In this document: piece by piece, positions 52,645 to 63,277 of the stretch
How positions within the stretch are numbered: the first letter of the stretch is position 1
Layout: each line of letters opens with the position of its first letter
From: Allium sativum
Lineage: Eukaryota > Streptophyta > Magnoliopsida > Asparagales > Amaryllidaceae
Reading direction: 5' to 3'
DNA: 64,000 nt
NCBI GenBank assembly: GCA_030737875.1
Contig: CM060909.1
Location: forward strand, 31,237,159 to 31,301,158
The notes under the pieces: generated by a model
Databases searched by the model: none
Told to the model about the DNA's origin: nothing
The model's input: only the letters and a program-made list of their open reading frames with translations
Made by a program: the position numbers and the translations under genes

Positions 52645-53593
52645 TTTTCAATTAAATTAAATGCCTGTTTAATTTAATTAAAACGAACCATTTTGACGAC
52701 GATTGGAAAACCCAAGATGAATTAAACTCGCACAGTTCTCCCACTTATAATTATTATAAGTCGGGTTTATTATTTGTGCGCTAATTGTTGGTTGATTTGG
52801 TGATTGTTTGGATGTTGTTAAATATGGTTTATCGATTATTTAAATTAAACTTTGTTTAATTTAAATGAAATGACATCGTTATTTTTAACGATTATTTCCA
52901 ATAGAGGTAACTTTCCTTGTTGGTTACGTTTATAATAATATAAACGTATTTAAAGTAAATTGGATGCTTGAATTATTATTATTGGTTGACCGCTATCAGT
53001 TGAATTGATTATTTATTTGCATGTGACCATTACATGAACTGTTTAACCAATATGATTGGATTATTGATAGTTGAATATGAACTCAGTTTGCGTTTTATTA
53101 ACAAATGTGTGATATTAGTTGGGGAATAATAGCAGATGGCCTAAATATACATTGTTTTACGAAGATTGATTTACCGTTAGGTAAATCGATAGAATTGTTA
53201 TAATTTTTTTTTATAATTGAAGATCAATTTTAAAAGTCTATTATTTTAAATGGAAGTTTATAAAAGGGATTAAATATTATTATTTATTTATTTAAGTTTA
53301 TAAGTGATTATTAAATGATTTTATAAAGTGAATTCTTATATTAGTAAGCAAATAAGCAGGAATTAATTTGACGGTTAATAGCTGCGATAAATTGTTTTAA
53401 GAAACAATTAAAATGGTATTGTATTGGGATTTGATTATTATTAATTTAATAATAATCAAAGTAAATGGAATTATTTTAATTAGTTATATTATTAATTAAT
53501 GAAAAAGGCTAAGTGGAATTGATTAACGAATAAATCATGTTTAGAGGTTGTGTTAATTGAGATTGTTTTATTAAATTAGTTTATTAATTTAAT
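52645..53593 (+). repeat. Array of perfect AT-rich hairpins
   Basis: Perfect stems with 1 to 6-base loops: 52650-52679 (12 bp), 52743-52761 (8 bp), 52838-52866 (13 bp, loop TTT), 52875-52892 (7 bp), 52925-52948 (10 bp, loop ATAA), 53168-53187 (8 bp, loop GTTA), 53430-53460 (14 bp) and 53570-53593 (9 bp). The stem sequences differ from one another, so this is not a tandem repeat. Confidence 0.75.
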
Positions 53594-54167
53594 GGGAGTA
53601 GTTAACGGTGAAGTAACCCAGCTTTATCTTAATAAATGTTGAAACTTAATTATTAGTTGTTAATAATAACCGAAGTGATAAATTTGGAATGTAAAATCTA
53701 GAAATGGAAGTTTGTAAAGTTTAAAAGCCATGTTTATAGTTTAGATGAATAATTAAGCAATTTAAGGTTGATAATAATATAAGTTATGATTAAATCAAAA
53801 TTTTAATTTAATTATTTTTGGATTATAATTTTTTGGATTATATGGAAACCAAGAATTTGTGAAGTTATAAAACCCGAATTTCTATTAAATATATATTATT
53901 GAAACGGGTTATTAGCAATGACATTTGAATAAAGTAGAAACCAAGATTTGAAATTAAGGAATTAGAACCTAACTAGAGATTGGTTGAGATAAATGATTTT
54001 CTGAATATTGATCTGATGTTGGTTTCGGCCTTCGGGGTTGATATTTAGGAAATTATTTTCTTACTGATTTACGGTTAGATACTAATGGATATATAAAATG
54101 GGAAGTAAAAATGGAAACCCAAGTTTGAATTAAAGCGATGAGGCGAGTTGAGTAAAAAGAAAGACGC

Positions 54168-54232
54168 GATATAAATTCGTTAGATTAATAAAAGATGAGG
54201 TTTCATTAAGATATAAATTCGTTAGATTAATA
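54168..54232 (+). repeat. 23-bp direct repeat, 42-bp period
   Basis: GATATAAATTCGTTAGATTA and three more bases occur at 54168-54190 and 54210-54232. They lie near the truncated end of the diverged LTR and could mark a local duplication there. Confidence 0.8.
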
Positions 54233-54280
54233 TTCTATTACCTATAATAGAAAGTAAAATTAAAAAAAAAAACTTAGTTG

Positions 54281-54805
54281 GAATGGCTATCTTTGCTTTG
54301 ATTCCAACGTGGCGTGAAACCCCTCTCCGTTTTCAAGAAAAACAGAAATTTCGGCTTCATTATTCCGTTATTGAGAAAACACCGCCTCTTTCAACTTCAC
54401 TTTTCCCCCACCATTAATCTTTATTTGTTTCTTTCCCCTATATCTTCCCCAATTCCTACTATTGTCCATTATACGTCGGCCAACCCAAGATTTAGTACCC
54501 GAATTCAATATTTCATTACATGCAGATTTCCAGATTGAGTGGGAGCAGTTTATCCCATGTTGTATGTGTTCATATTTTCTTCAATCTGCAGCACAAGATC
54601 GATTAGCGGGAGTAATTACAAATCATAATTTCGTTGAGACTGTCTCTTCCGGTGGTACGACGTATGTTAAAGTTCTTCACTTTTTTTATTCTTGTATTTA
54701 ATTTACTGGATTGGAACCCTATTTTCCATGTGTTATCATTAACTTTGTTCTACCGCTATCCAAATCAAATCCCTAATCGCGTACTGGAAAGACGGAGAAA
54801 ATAAG
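54281..54805. other. Unassigned flank of the CACTA element
   Basis: Pyrimidine-rich near 54360-54480, otherwise without a recognised gene. Small open frames at 54314-54538 and 54462-54701 overlap in different frames and show no domain. The last three bases, AAG, are the target duplication. Confidence 0.45.
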
Positions 54806-54835
54806 CACAACACCAAAAAAGATGATTTGTAATGC

Positions 54836-55235
54836 ATATAGTCGTGACAAATAGAATTCATAACGGCGATAACCGTTAGTACCAAATGCGTTGCTAAAGT
54901 CGTTACAAAATTTTATCACGAGAATAATCGTTATAACATGCATGCGTTTTGTAACGAGCATATCCGTTGGAACAAAAAAATGTTGTAACGATGTATGATG
55001 TTGTAATATATGATATTACCTGTTATAACTCGGACAATTTGTCACGAGAATACCTGTTATAAATACTGCAACTACATATGATGTCACGAAATGGGTTGTT
55101 GTAACAGTTGTTATTTGTCACGATAAAACAAGTTATAACTAGAGCATTTTGTCACGAGAATACCCGTTACAAACATTGAAACCGCGTTTGGCTTTGTCAC
55201 GACTCTGTTTGTTGTAAGCTGTAATAATGAATACT
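54836..55235. repeat. Subterminal repeats of the CACTA element
   Basis: At least six related words of the form TTGTCACGAGAATACCNG followed by TTATAAC, near 54911, 55035, 55085, 55118, 55148 and 55190. Weaker counterparts lie at 61575-61640. In En/Spm elements such repeats bind the ORF1-type protein, so these are candidate binding sites. Confidence 0.7.
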
Positions 55236-55479
55236 GCAACCATTAGCTCGAACAGTATATACATACAGTACCGTATACATGCAGCATACACACATAATTC
55301 ATATGAAATAACATATACAATTTAGAGACGAGTAACAACAAAACAACAATTGATTATATAGCAACACAAATTTTCATAGAGTTCAAAGTAAGATACATAA
55401 CATCAATATTAATCTTTAAAGTTCTAAACAACGTAGTTCCGACATAAATAAAAACTAAATAAAAGCAAGACAAAGCTAT
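55236..55479. other. CACTA interior, nothing recognised
   Basis: AT-rich sequence between the subterminal repeats and the ORF1-like 3' end; no feature seen. Confidence 0.4.
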
Positions 55480-55700
55480 CACTTTTGAGGCTTGTATAAC
55501 CTTCACCTGCTTTAGAGCTGCCCTAGAGCTAATCGCACGACAATAACTCTTTCTTTTCTCATCTCCAAAAACTTCGGCATTTGGATTTTTTTTATTTTTT
55601 TTTTCAAATCTTCAAAACTTCCGCTTCCATCATCATCGTTGAAACTAGCTGTCGCCTTTTGTCTTTCTTCTGTTGCTTCTACCAACGCCTACAAATAAAT
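55480..55700 (-). pseudogene. Possible C-terminal exon of the CACTA ORF1-like protein
   Basis: The minus strand reads an acidic stretch (ASFNDDDGSGSFEDLKKK), then after a homopolymer shift NPNAEVFGDEKRKSYCRA. This recalls the D-P-N-A-x-V-F-G block near the end of plant En/Spm ORF1 proteins. Poly-T of eight and eleven bases at 55585-55610 explains the frame loss. Assignment is by pattern only. Confidence 0.4.
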
Positions 55701-58212
55701 CAAAATTTAAATTACATCATTTGCATTTAAATTAGATCAACATAAATAAACTCATTGATCTATAATATTGTGGAAAAGATTTCTCTAATATTGGTCTAGC
55801 AATCTTGGGATTGATATTCAACTCAAACTCCCTCTACATGCACAAAAGGAAAATTATAATTAGCATGCATGGATGGTACAATGTAATGCTTTGAAAATAG
55901 TGATGTTAGTGCTTTGAAAACGATTATGAGACGTTGATAGGATTTAGTTTACCACTACATTACTTAAACTATAAACTATAAACAGCTCAGAGTTCGAGAA
56001 TTTGTAAAGTTGTTAATATGATTTGATGCTGACTCAAATCCATCATTCATGTGACAAAAACCCTTTGTTAATTAACGCTCCTGTCATTGAATCAAGATTG
56101 ACCACCTATTATATTTTCATGCAAGGGAAAACCATCTAAACTCCCACAAATCTAAATCTGCATAAATCCACGTACATAACTAGGACGTCCTGTAAATTGG
56201 AAAAATCAGCAATACTGACTAATATTGTGCCATATCAGCAGCATGTTGTTTATGTTTTCAAAGTTTGAATAATATATTAGATAGGAGTGTCCAAAAAAAT
56301 GAAGAAGATATAACCTTTTACCACACACATTGAACCATACACACAGCTAGCCAATAAAGAAAGAGAAAATGGTCCATTTGAACAAACACGAACCAAGCAA
56401 TCACCATACTTGCTTCACTTCATGTATTGAAAGCTGATTTATTTGATTGTCGGCAGGAACTAATAAACCTCTCAATTATGATATAATGTGAGTAAACTTC
56501 AAGAATGATAGCTGCCGCACCTACTCACGCAGCACCCACACTCAACACATCAATGCACATGCAAATACAACTGCATGCCTAAACATAGGACTCATATACA
56601 ACAGCTATAGCACAAAGCTGCCGTGGATAGCAACCAGCAGTTATTATTTATTTACTGGATTATTGACTCTGATGTAATCATATAGGTTCGGACACAATAC
56701 TTCAATCAACAGCTTAGGCTATAAGACCTACCATTTGAGATAGTGATCATTGGCATTGAGCAAGGATATTTTGAATTGAGACAATAAAAAAAAGGGATTC
56801 TACTAATCTTATCCTATCTTGGTACCTCTTGCTAAATTCAACAATAAATATAGCTTAGGAAATCACAAAGACGAACTACATATCAATATCCTTAGCTCAT
56901 TCACTAATGCAGTACCAATGAAGCTTATAGACATCTAGTTCAGCCATATGTAACCCCAACCAAAGGGCCACAATACAAGGAATTGATGACATAGTAATCT
57001 CTAGTAATTAAAAAAAAAGCCACTTTTATCGAAGAAAAAAAATTGGGAACATGAAGATTTACACACACTCGGATGTATCATCCCTTAATAGTTCTACACA
57101 ATGTCAACATTTTAATATGTCTACAGAAGTTTGGGTTGAATCTAAAGTTAGGTATAACTACTTAGCCATCTAATTTCAATAGAAACTAGTGTTAACCATT
57201 ACAAACTCATATTTATTTGGTGTTGGACACATGAATGGGTGATTTTTGGTTACAGAAAATCTTAGGTGAATGTCATATGTAAATCAAAATTTGGACAAAT
57301 CAACGTACTATGTTGGAATTAATTTTCAAAAGCATAAGACTTCAAATGTACATGATAAGATTTAAAATACTAAATCGCAAATGCACATAAGTACAGGTTT
57401 CTAAAACATGTGAGTTATTGCATCTGGTTTTTGAATATATAGCTCAAGACATGTATAACCACAATTTAAACATAAAACATTTTGAGTGATTAGCAGTTTT
57501 AAAGATTTATAATATATCTCAAATTCAATCGATGGGTTTCATAGACAACATTTTTGAAGGAATGAAGCTTTATATATTCTGGTTTCAAGAATATTGGGGT
57601 ATTTAGCGCCCCTGTTTTCCAAAGGATTGTCACCAGGTTTGAATTTCATAAAATTTTGATTAACTAATACTTTCAGAAATATATAATACAAAATATTTCT
57701 ACACACATCAGTTTTTAATATTTATATACTAAAGCTTTAGTAATGTCACATATGCAGAAGTATAGTGAAATTTAAGTATATGTAAGTACACCATGTCGAA
57801 TATGTACACATTTGTAATGGATGTTTTGATAGCAGTTTCATGAAAACATGTATATAGGCGTTCTTTCTATAACTTCAAGTAATTTTTGGTAAGCAAAGCC
57901 CCATATGATCAATTCACACATCAGTTTTGTCTTTGTTCTTCTATATGCCCCCAGAAATAACAGTTTGCTTATATGCTGAGCTACATATATGAAAGTTTGT
58001 TTCTGAGACCAGTTTCAAGTATTAATATTTCACATAGATAAGGGTTCAAAACATGGGGTAAATGTTGAATCTATTTCAGCAGATTCCGAATGCATACAAT
58101 TCAGATTCTGGATTTCTGGTGTGTGCAGATGTTTAAATACAGTTATAATAGTTCAAAAATATTAATTTGTAAGCTACTTTTAAAGTTTAGATCATGCATT
58201 TATCTCAATAGT
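55701..58212. other. CACTA interior, probable intron sequence
   Basis: About 2.5 kb with no coding pattern on either strand. If the two ORF1-like parts belong together, this is intron. Confidence 0.4.
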
Positions 58213-58281
58213 TCATAGCTGTGCATTTAATGTACCATTAACGCAGAAGAGAAAATATAAAATTATAGTTAAACAAATTAC

Positions 58282-58422
58282 CATTAATGCTTTCCATAAA
58301 TTATTTTTGAAGACATCATCTACATCATTCCACTCTGTGTAACCAACAGGAACGATAGAACGGATTAAGACGCCACAACGGGAGGACCACTTCCTTGCAT
58401 CGCTACCTTTAGCGCCTTCCAA
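58282..58422 (-). pseudogene. En/Spm ORF1-like exon (Transposase_24 family)
   Basis: The minus strand codes ARKWSSRCGVLIRSIVPVGY, then TEWNDVDDVFKNNLWKALM, followed by a donor ATG/GTAATT at 58282. The block G-V-L-x-R, V-P, W-x-D-V, W matches the plant Ptta/En/Spm ORF1 family (Transposase_24) as I know it. That protein is thought to bind subterminal repeats and help the transposase. No stop lies within this exon, but the full gene is not traceable, so function is unlikely. Upstream (right) lie two duplicated small exons. Confidence 0.6.
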
Positions 58423-58739
58423 ATTACAATAATTGAGTATTTTTTACTTGATGGGGAAGGAGGAAGATCTACGTCCTCTGTGTTATATGTATTCAGTGAT
58501 CTGGTACTATAATTCTCTGTCATTTTGCAATGCACAAACTATAAATATAAATGTGCAATGAAATGTAATCATATTACAGAATTACAATAATTGAGTATTT
58601 TTTTACTTGATGGGGAAGGAGGAACATCTACGTCCTCTGTTTTATCCGTATTCAGTGATCCGGTACTATAACCCTCTGTCATTCTGTAATGCACAAACTA
58701 TAAACATAAATGTGCAATGAAATGCAATCATATTACAAA
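58423..58739 (-). repeat. Tandem duplication of a small exon and its intron (158 bp x 2)
   Basis: 58423-58580 and 58581-58739 are about 93% alike. On the minus strand each holds an open segment (58523-58448 and 58682-58607) reading MTE, Y-S-T, S-L-N-T and T-E-D-V-D, then PPSPS, and ending with a CAA/GTAAAA donor. The 76-nt size is not a multiple of three, so including both copies would shift the downstream frame. Confidence 0.75.
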
Positions 58740-59640
58740 ATTACAAAAGTATACCTAAATTTGTTGAAAGTTTTGAAGCATATAAATGTTAAAACTCAAT
58801 GCCTACAGGTTATCAAATCATATATAACCTGGAATACAAGGAACAAAACAAAAGCAAAAGCACAAAACCAGTGCAACAACCTCACAACAAAAATATCAAC
58901 TCAAATGCATTTTTTTTTCCAATAGGCATGTGGCTCTAATACTATAATAAAGAATGCTTAATTCGTAAAATAGTTATCTTTATTTCAGAATTGAAACAGG
59001 ATACTTTGCACATATTGCAATGCTATAAGCACTCCTATATATTTGTACATGTAATAGTCAGTAAATATATAACAAATATATCACTATCAAGAATGAAAAA
59101 TATATATGTATTCGTCTATCAATACATATGTATGTATATTTATATACATAAGGTTATAACACTAGAATAAACTAAATAATTTAAATTTACTATGGAAGAT
59201 TACAAACTTACCAATCTATATCACCTCTCCCCCTTATCAGATCACATGGTGAAAGATACTTTATATATTTTCACATTGAAGTATCATCAACTCAAGCCAT
59301 GACACTTTTTTTAAATATCAAAGGAAGCACTGTAATACATGGATACAAGGAAAATGGTATAATAGTTTCGCTGGCGTCTAAACATCAGGCCGTGCAAAAT
59401 GTGTGTAAGCACAAAAGCAGTGTTTTGTGTATATACATGTACTTTTTTTTAAGTTACACATCCCATGGTCATATATTACACAATCGATTTCATCTACAAT
59501 TTGATTCCCAGAATAACATACTTTGAACATTCTCGATGTATAATCTTTTTTTGCTTTCACAGTTCAGGTTTCTTCAATATGCAAGAAAACATGAAATTCA
59601 TTGGTTTATAAATAAAACGAGCACATCGCACTCTTCCTAT
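58740..59640. other. CACTA interior, nothing recognised
   Basis: AT-rich. Small open frames at 58710-58925 and 59299-59526 show no domain. Confidence 0.4.
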
Positions 59641-59643
59641 CAA

Positions 59644-60000
59644 TCATAAAGCCCTTTTCCCTGCCATATATCTACCAAGAATTCAACCATTTCTGATAAT
59701 GGGATTGGTTGCACGAATGGTTGATTGTTCGATAGCAAATCCTCGTATGTTGTGCACCAACTTATCACCGGTTCTTTTGTTGGTCTATGAGTTCTTTGTG
59801 ACTGATCTCAAACCCATTCTCGTCTTCTTTCATGCCAAGCAAAAGACGCATGATTGACAAACGGTACAACAGCCACACTTTCATCAGTAGACTTATTTTC
59901 ATCAATTTGAGTAGGCGGGCCTGAAGATAAGCTGAGTATCTCGAGCGAGTGAGAAATGCTAACGTTGTTATCCATTGCTCGGCGCTTGTTGAGCATTGCC
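59644..60000 (-). pseudogene. Captured fragment of a DUF4050 / Gag1-like clamp gene
   Basis: From 60000 leftward the minus strand codes MLNKRRAMDNNVSISHS, a linker, then PFVNHASFAWHERRREWV, a TGA (59814-59812 region) where the family has Gly, DQSQRTHRPTKEP, ISWCTTYEDLLS, PFVQPIPLSEMVEFLVDIW and a terminal GLYD stop at about 59645. I recognise this as the C-terminal domain of plant DUF4050 (Gag1-like clamp) proteins, including the invariant I-P-L-x-E-M-V-x-F-L-V-D-I-W and final G-L-Y-D. The family's function in plants is not well known to me. The upstream exons are missing and a nonsense codon interrupts it, so it is a transduplicated fragment and not an active gene. Confidence 0.72.
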
Positions 60001-61250
60001 TTCTTTTACGATTCAATGTTTGACCAACGCTCCACCTTTGATGGCCTTTTGACTGTCTATCAGGTATGAGATTGGATTTCGCTAAACCTCCAACACAACC
60101 ACTGCTCCCATAAAAACCAAGAGATATATCTTCAACGTTCAGTGACTTTGAGTGCTTTTTAAACTACGATGAGTTAACATTCGGTGATTTATATCATGCC
60201 TGGCGCATGATTTGCATCTATGACCTAATTGATTAAAATTTCAGGGACACTATTACCACACTAGGCCTTATATTGCAAAAAATATACTGATGTTAATCTT
60301 TATACAAATCAATATACAAGTTATTTCCAGGACAACATCTAACATTGTTAATCTATACCTATCCTATTAATATACAAGTTATTTCCGGGGCAGTATCTAA
60401 ACCATTCTACTGGAAAATGCTCTTATAAAAGCTGGTAACACACATTTGAAAAGAATTATATGCTTAAGCAATACTCAGGGTACACATCACTGAAATCCGT
60501 GTACCATTCTACCTAAGCAAATTATCCGATCGCTTTATTCATATCTAAGAATTTGTAATCCATTTCCTATTCTTTTCTCTAACATGGACAATACATTGGT
60601 ATTTCACAGAAATAGCAAGAGTGTATGAGGAAACAGTAATATTAAAAATGAACCCAAAAAAAATCATAGAACAGACACAAGAACGATGATGAGTACACCC
60701 TGAACCAAAATGAAATGCTGAAAGGAAGATGTTTATAAGATTCAATTTTGAAACATGTAACAAATGACCCATCATTTATCTAGCAACCGGCTATAATACA
60801 TGTTTATTAGAAGAATAAGATATTGACATTGTAATGGAACACTAAAAAAACGAACACCACAATTTCACAAAATTTCAGCGTCGCCTTAAACAACTTCATC
60901 CTTTCTCGAAATCCTGCAGCCAAACCCAATCTGATTCGTCACTTCAGTTACTTCAGCACCCTTCACAATAAATATGTTCCATTCAACCCAATCAAACACA
61001 AATATGTTCCATTCAACTAAAATCGTCCATGTTAATCTTTATACAAATTACCAAAATATATTCTCTTTTTAGAAATTAGCAATAACCAGGAAAATAAATA
61101 AGAATAGAAAACAAGGCGGCCAAGACTAAGACCAGGCAGCAAATACTCAATGAGAGATAAGTACAAGAAACTAGCAATAACTCAAGGAAGCAAAGACTAA
61201 AAGAAACCAAGATGGCCAAGATTTATATGGGAATCGTACAAATAAGTATA
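60001..61250. other. CACTA interior, nothing firm
   Basis: A short minus-strand stretch at 60001-60060 (RWSVGQTLNRKRRQ) may belong to the captured gene. The rest shows no coding pattern. A TTTATACAAAT and TACAAGTTATTTCC repeat pair occurs near 60300 and 60370. Confidence 0.4.
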
Positions 61251-61500
61251 AAAATTGAACTCTAATACAAGAAATTACCTGATAGATAATCAGGTGACGT
61301 TGGAGATTCACACGATACTTCAAACTCAAAGGATGCTTCAGAATCGAAAGGCAGCTAGATTCAACTTGAAATTTTGTAGCGTTAACTTCAGGAGAACAAC
61401 ATTGATTTCGAAAATAGAAATTAGTGGAGGGAATTGATTTAGGAGAATGGAAATAACCCTAGCGTTAACAAAGTGAAAACGCATTCTTCTTCCGTTAGAA
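61251..61500 (-). other. Possible first exon of a CACTA transcript
   Basis: On the minus strand this stretch ends TCTATCAG/GTAATT at about 61279, a good donor, and reads SCESPTSPDYLS in one frame just before it. It lies next to the right terminus, where a leader exon of the ORF1 gene would be expected. No domain is seen. Confidence 0.3.
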
Positions 61501-61703
61501 CGGTGGGAAAGGAAGGACCAAAATAAAATTACAAACATATCCTTCGTAGTTTATTTAATTTGCATAGTCATTAAATTTTATCACGATACAGATCGTGATG
61601 CTACCTTAATCACGAAAAGAATCGTTATTATAACATTATAACGAAATAAGTGGTTACAATTTCCGGAAAAAATCTGTTGTAGAAATGCTGATTTGGTGTT
61701 GTG

Positions 61704-62298
61704 AAGTGCTTTGTCCTATCGCCTTCGAAAGTGCGAAGAACGAATAGGCGAATTCTCGGTTTTTCTGGTCTGACTTCCATTGTCAATCGACTCATTATAA
61801 AGATCGATCCGGGTTTCATATTTCAGTTCAGGTGAATCACAGTGTAACTCAATTTGCACAATAATCCTTTGGTATTGGAGATATAAAGTGAATTGATAAC
61901 CTGCATTCCACGGTCTGATAAGATTTTTGTTCCTGTACTTCAGAATTCATTTAGATTCAAATTAAACATTGGATGTGTGTTCACGTTTAATTAGGATTGT
62001 TCGATTCTGTATAGTAATACAGGTTATTTTCTGCTGTGCGCATTTGGAAATTTAGTCTGTACAATAAATGTTAGCGCAGTTTTCTAGCATATTATGTTAA
62101 CTTATTTTGTTGCTTGATTCCCTATTTACTGTTTAACATTTTACTTCCTGTCATACTTTACTGCAATGCCCCCACATTATTAACATTATAGAACGGATAG
62201 TATTAGTCTCAAAATCCGTGGGTTATGATTCAATTATGCTTCCGCTTTACATGGATTTGAGGAAAATTAGATTGGATATCAAATCCCCAAATTAATTT
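61704..62298. other. Unassigned flank between CACTA and gypsy elements
   Basis: AT-rich. A minus-strand open frame from 61819 runs into the CACTA border and, if the transposon and one AAG are removed, continues in the left flank to a stop near 54743. No domain recognised. Confidence 0.4.
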
Positions 62299-62356
62299 TG
62301 TTAGCCTGCTTTGTGAACTAGGCTACACAAAGATCAAACAACGAAAAAGTCATCAA

Positions 62357-62590
62357 TCAGTTCGGATCGGAGGAAAGTAGCGCAGGAAGTGAGCAGAGAT
62401 CAGAGACGCAGAAATCTCATCGGATCGGATCGGTAATACGTTAGCAATATCAAAGGATATCAAGTGACCTCATCGGATCGGATCGGAGACATGCGTCAGC
62501 ACATTAAACAACAAACGGCCTCATCGGATTGGAGGAGTACACAAAAACCATCAAGGGATAGCATGCTGCCTCACCGGATCGGATCGGAGG
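62357..62590 (+). repeat. GGATCGG array in U3 of the LTR
   Basis: CTCATCGGATCGGATCGG at 62416 and 62469, a shortened CTCATCGGATTGGAGG at 62520 and CTCACCGGATCGGATCGG at 62570: spacing 53, 51 and 50 bp, with a weaker first copy at 62361. It lies 200 to 430 bp upstream of the TATA box, where enhancer repeats occur in plant LTRs. Confidence 0.75.
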
Positions 62591-62795
62591 ACCTGATCTG
62601 AACCCCTTCTTCCCATTGAATCTGTAACCGTTGCTGCGCATATCTCCTGAAGACTCGGACAAGGTCTGACCATTTCTCCCACGATCTTCTACTAAATCAA
62701 TGCGCTGTAGCCATCTTGGAGCCTCCGAACCCGACTCTCAAGGGATGGATGCCATGCAATTCCGAACCGGAGCTACTTCGAAGAGATTTTTCACC

Positions 62796-62803
62796 TATAA
62801 ATA
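62796..62803 (+). promoter_or_regulatory. TATA box of the gypsy LTR
   Basis: TATAAATA followed by C-rich sequence, the only good TATA box in the LTR and well placed before the AATAAA. Confidence 0.7.
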
Positions 62804-63130
62804 CACCATCTAGAGGCATTTGAAAGGATCTTTTGGCAAATTCTCAGTTCTTACTTCCTCCATAACCGAATTCTACAATCATATTCAGATCAAAACCATC
62901 TCTTAAAGTCTATATTTGAGAAATTTGAGTGAGTTTATGCATTGTAATTGTGAAGTTGAGTGAGAATTATTGCTGTCTTTGTATTCAAATCATGAAATAA
63001 AAGAAAACAAAGTGGACGTAGGCTCGTTAACGCCGAACCACTATAAATCGTGTGTTCTTTACTGCTTTTTGATTCTATTTCATTGAAATCATAACTAATT
63101 TGGGTGTTAGAACCAATTTTTGATCTAACA

Positions 63131-63150
63131 TTTTGGTGCTTTCACTGAGA
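63131..63150 (+). promoter_or_regulatory. Primer binding site region of the gypsy element
   Basis: TTTTGGTGCTTTCACTGAGA follows the LTR CA directly. The tRNA cannot be named with confidence from sequence alone. Confidence 0.7.
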
Positions 63151-63277
63151 AACTTTCGAATTCTCAGCTTTTTCGGGATTATCATTCTACTATTTGGACC
63201 TTCAAGTTCAAAGAAGTAATCCCTTCTCTCTGACATCTGTCAGTACTTGTTGACTAACCGTTGAAGAATCAAGTGTT

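Larger units (their letters stand above)
50140..54280 (+). mobile_element. Diverged relative of the giant LTR, 3'-truncated
   Basis: Starts TGTAACAGTCTGGATTTTTCG. It follows the giant LTR in the same order: a GCGGTAGTTCG-type word, TTTTGAACTTCAATTGAAT (50324 onward; giant LTR near 11447), a GAGATTTCA word, and near its right end a 120-bp match to 15640-15760 that includes a 34-nt identical block. The last ~1.7 kb of the giant LTR is missing, so the copy is truncated near 54120-54280. The section 51050-52440 differs strongly and may contain an insertion. No gene is recognised; the Ser/Pro-rich minus-strand frames at 51673-52329 look compositional. Confidence 0.65.
54806..61703 (-). mobile_element. 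CACTA-type (En/Spm) transposon, 6.9 kb
   Basis: Terminal inverted repeats CACAACACCAAA at 54806-54817 and its complement TTTGGTGTTGTG at 61692-61703, with 3-bp target duplications AAG at 54803-54805 and 61704-61706. The termini vary from the usual CACTA start (CACAA). Subterminal repeats with TCACGA and GTTATAAC words lie at both ends. On the minus strand are pieces of an ORF1-type gene and a captured cellular gene fragment. No TNPD/TNP2 transposase is recognisable, so the element is non-autonomous. Orientation is set by the ORF1 remnant. Confidence 0.88.
62299..63130 (+). repeat. 5' LTR of the gypsy element
   Basis: TGTTAG to CTAACA, 832 bp. A TATA box (TATAAATA, 62796-62803) and an AATAAA (62996-63001) give a plausible U3-R-U5 layout, with RNA starting near 62830. 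U3 carries an array of CGGATCGGATCGG words. Confidence 0.85.

Noticed and set aside
62357..62590. CRISPR-like repeat array
   Set aside because: Copies are 10 to 18 bp, degenerate and within a plant LTR; CRISPR does not occur in plant nuclear DNA.
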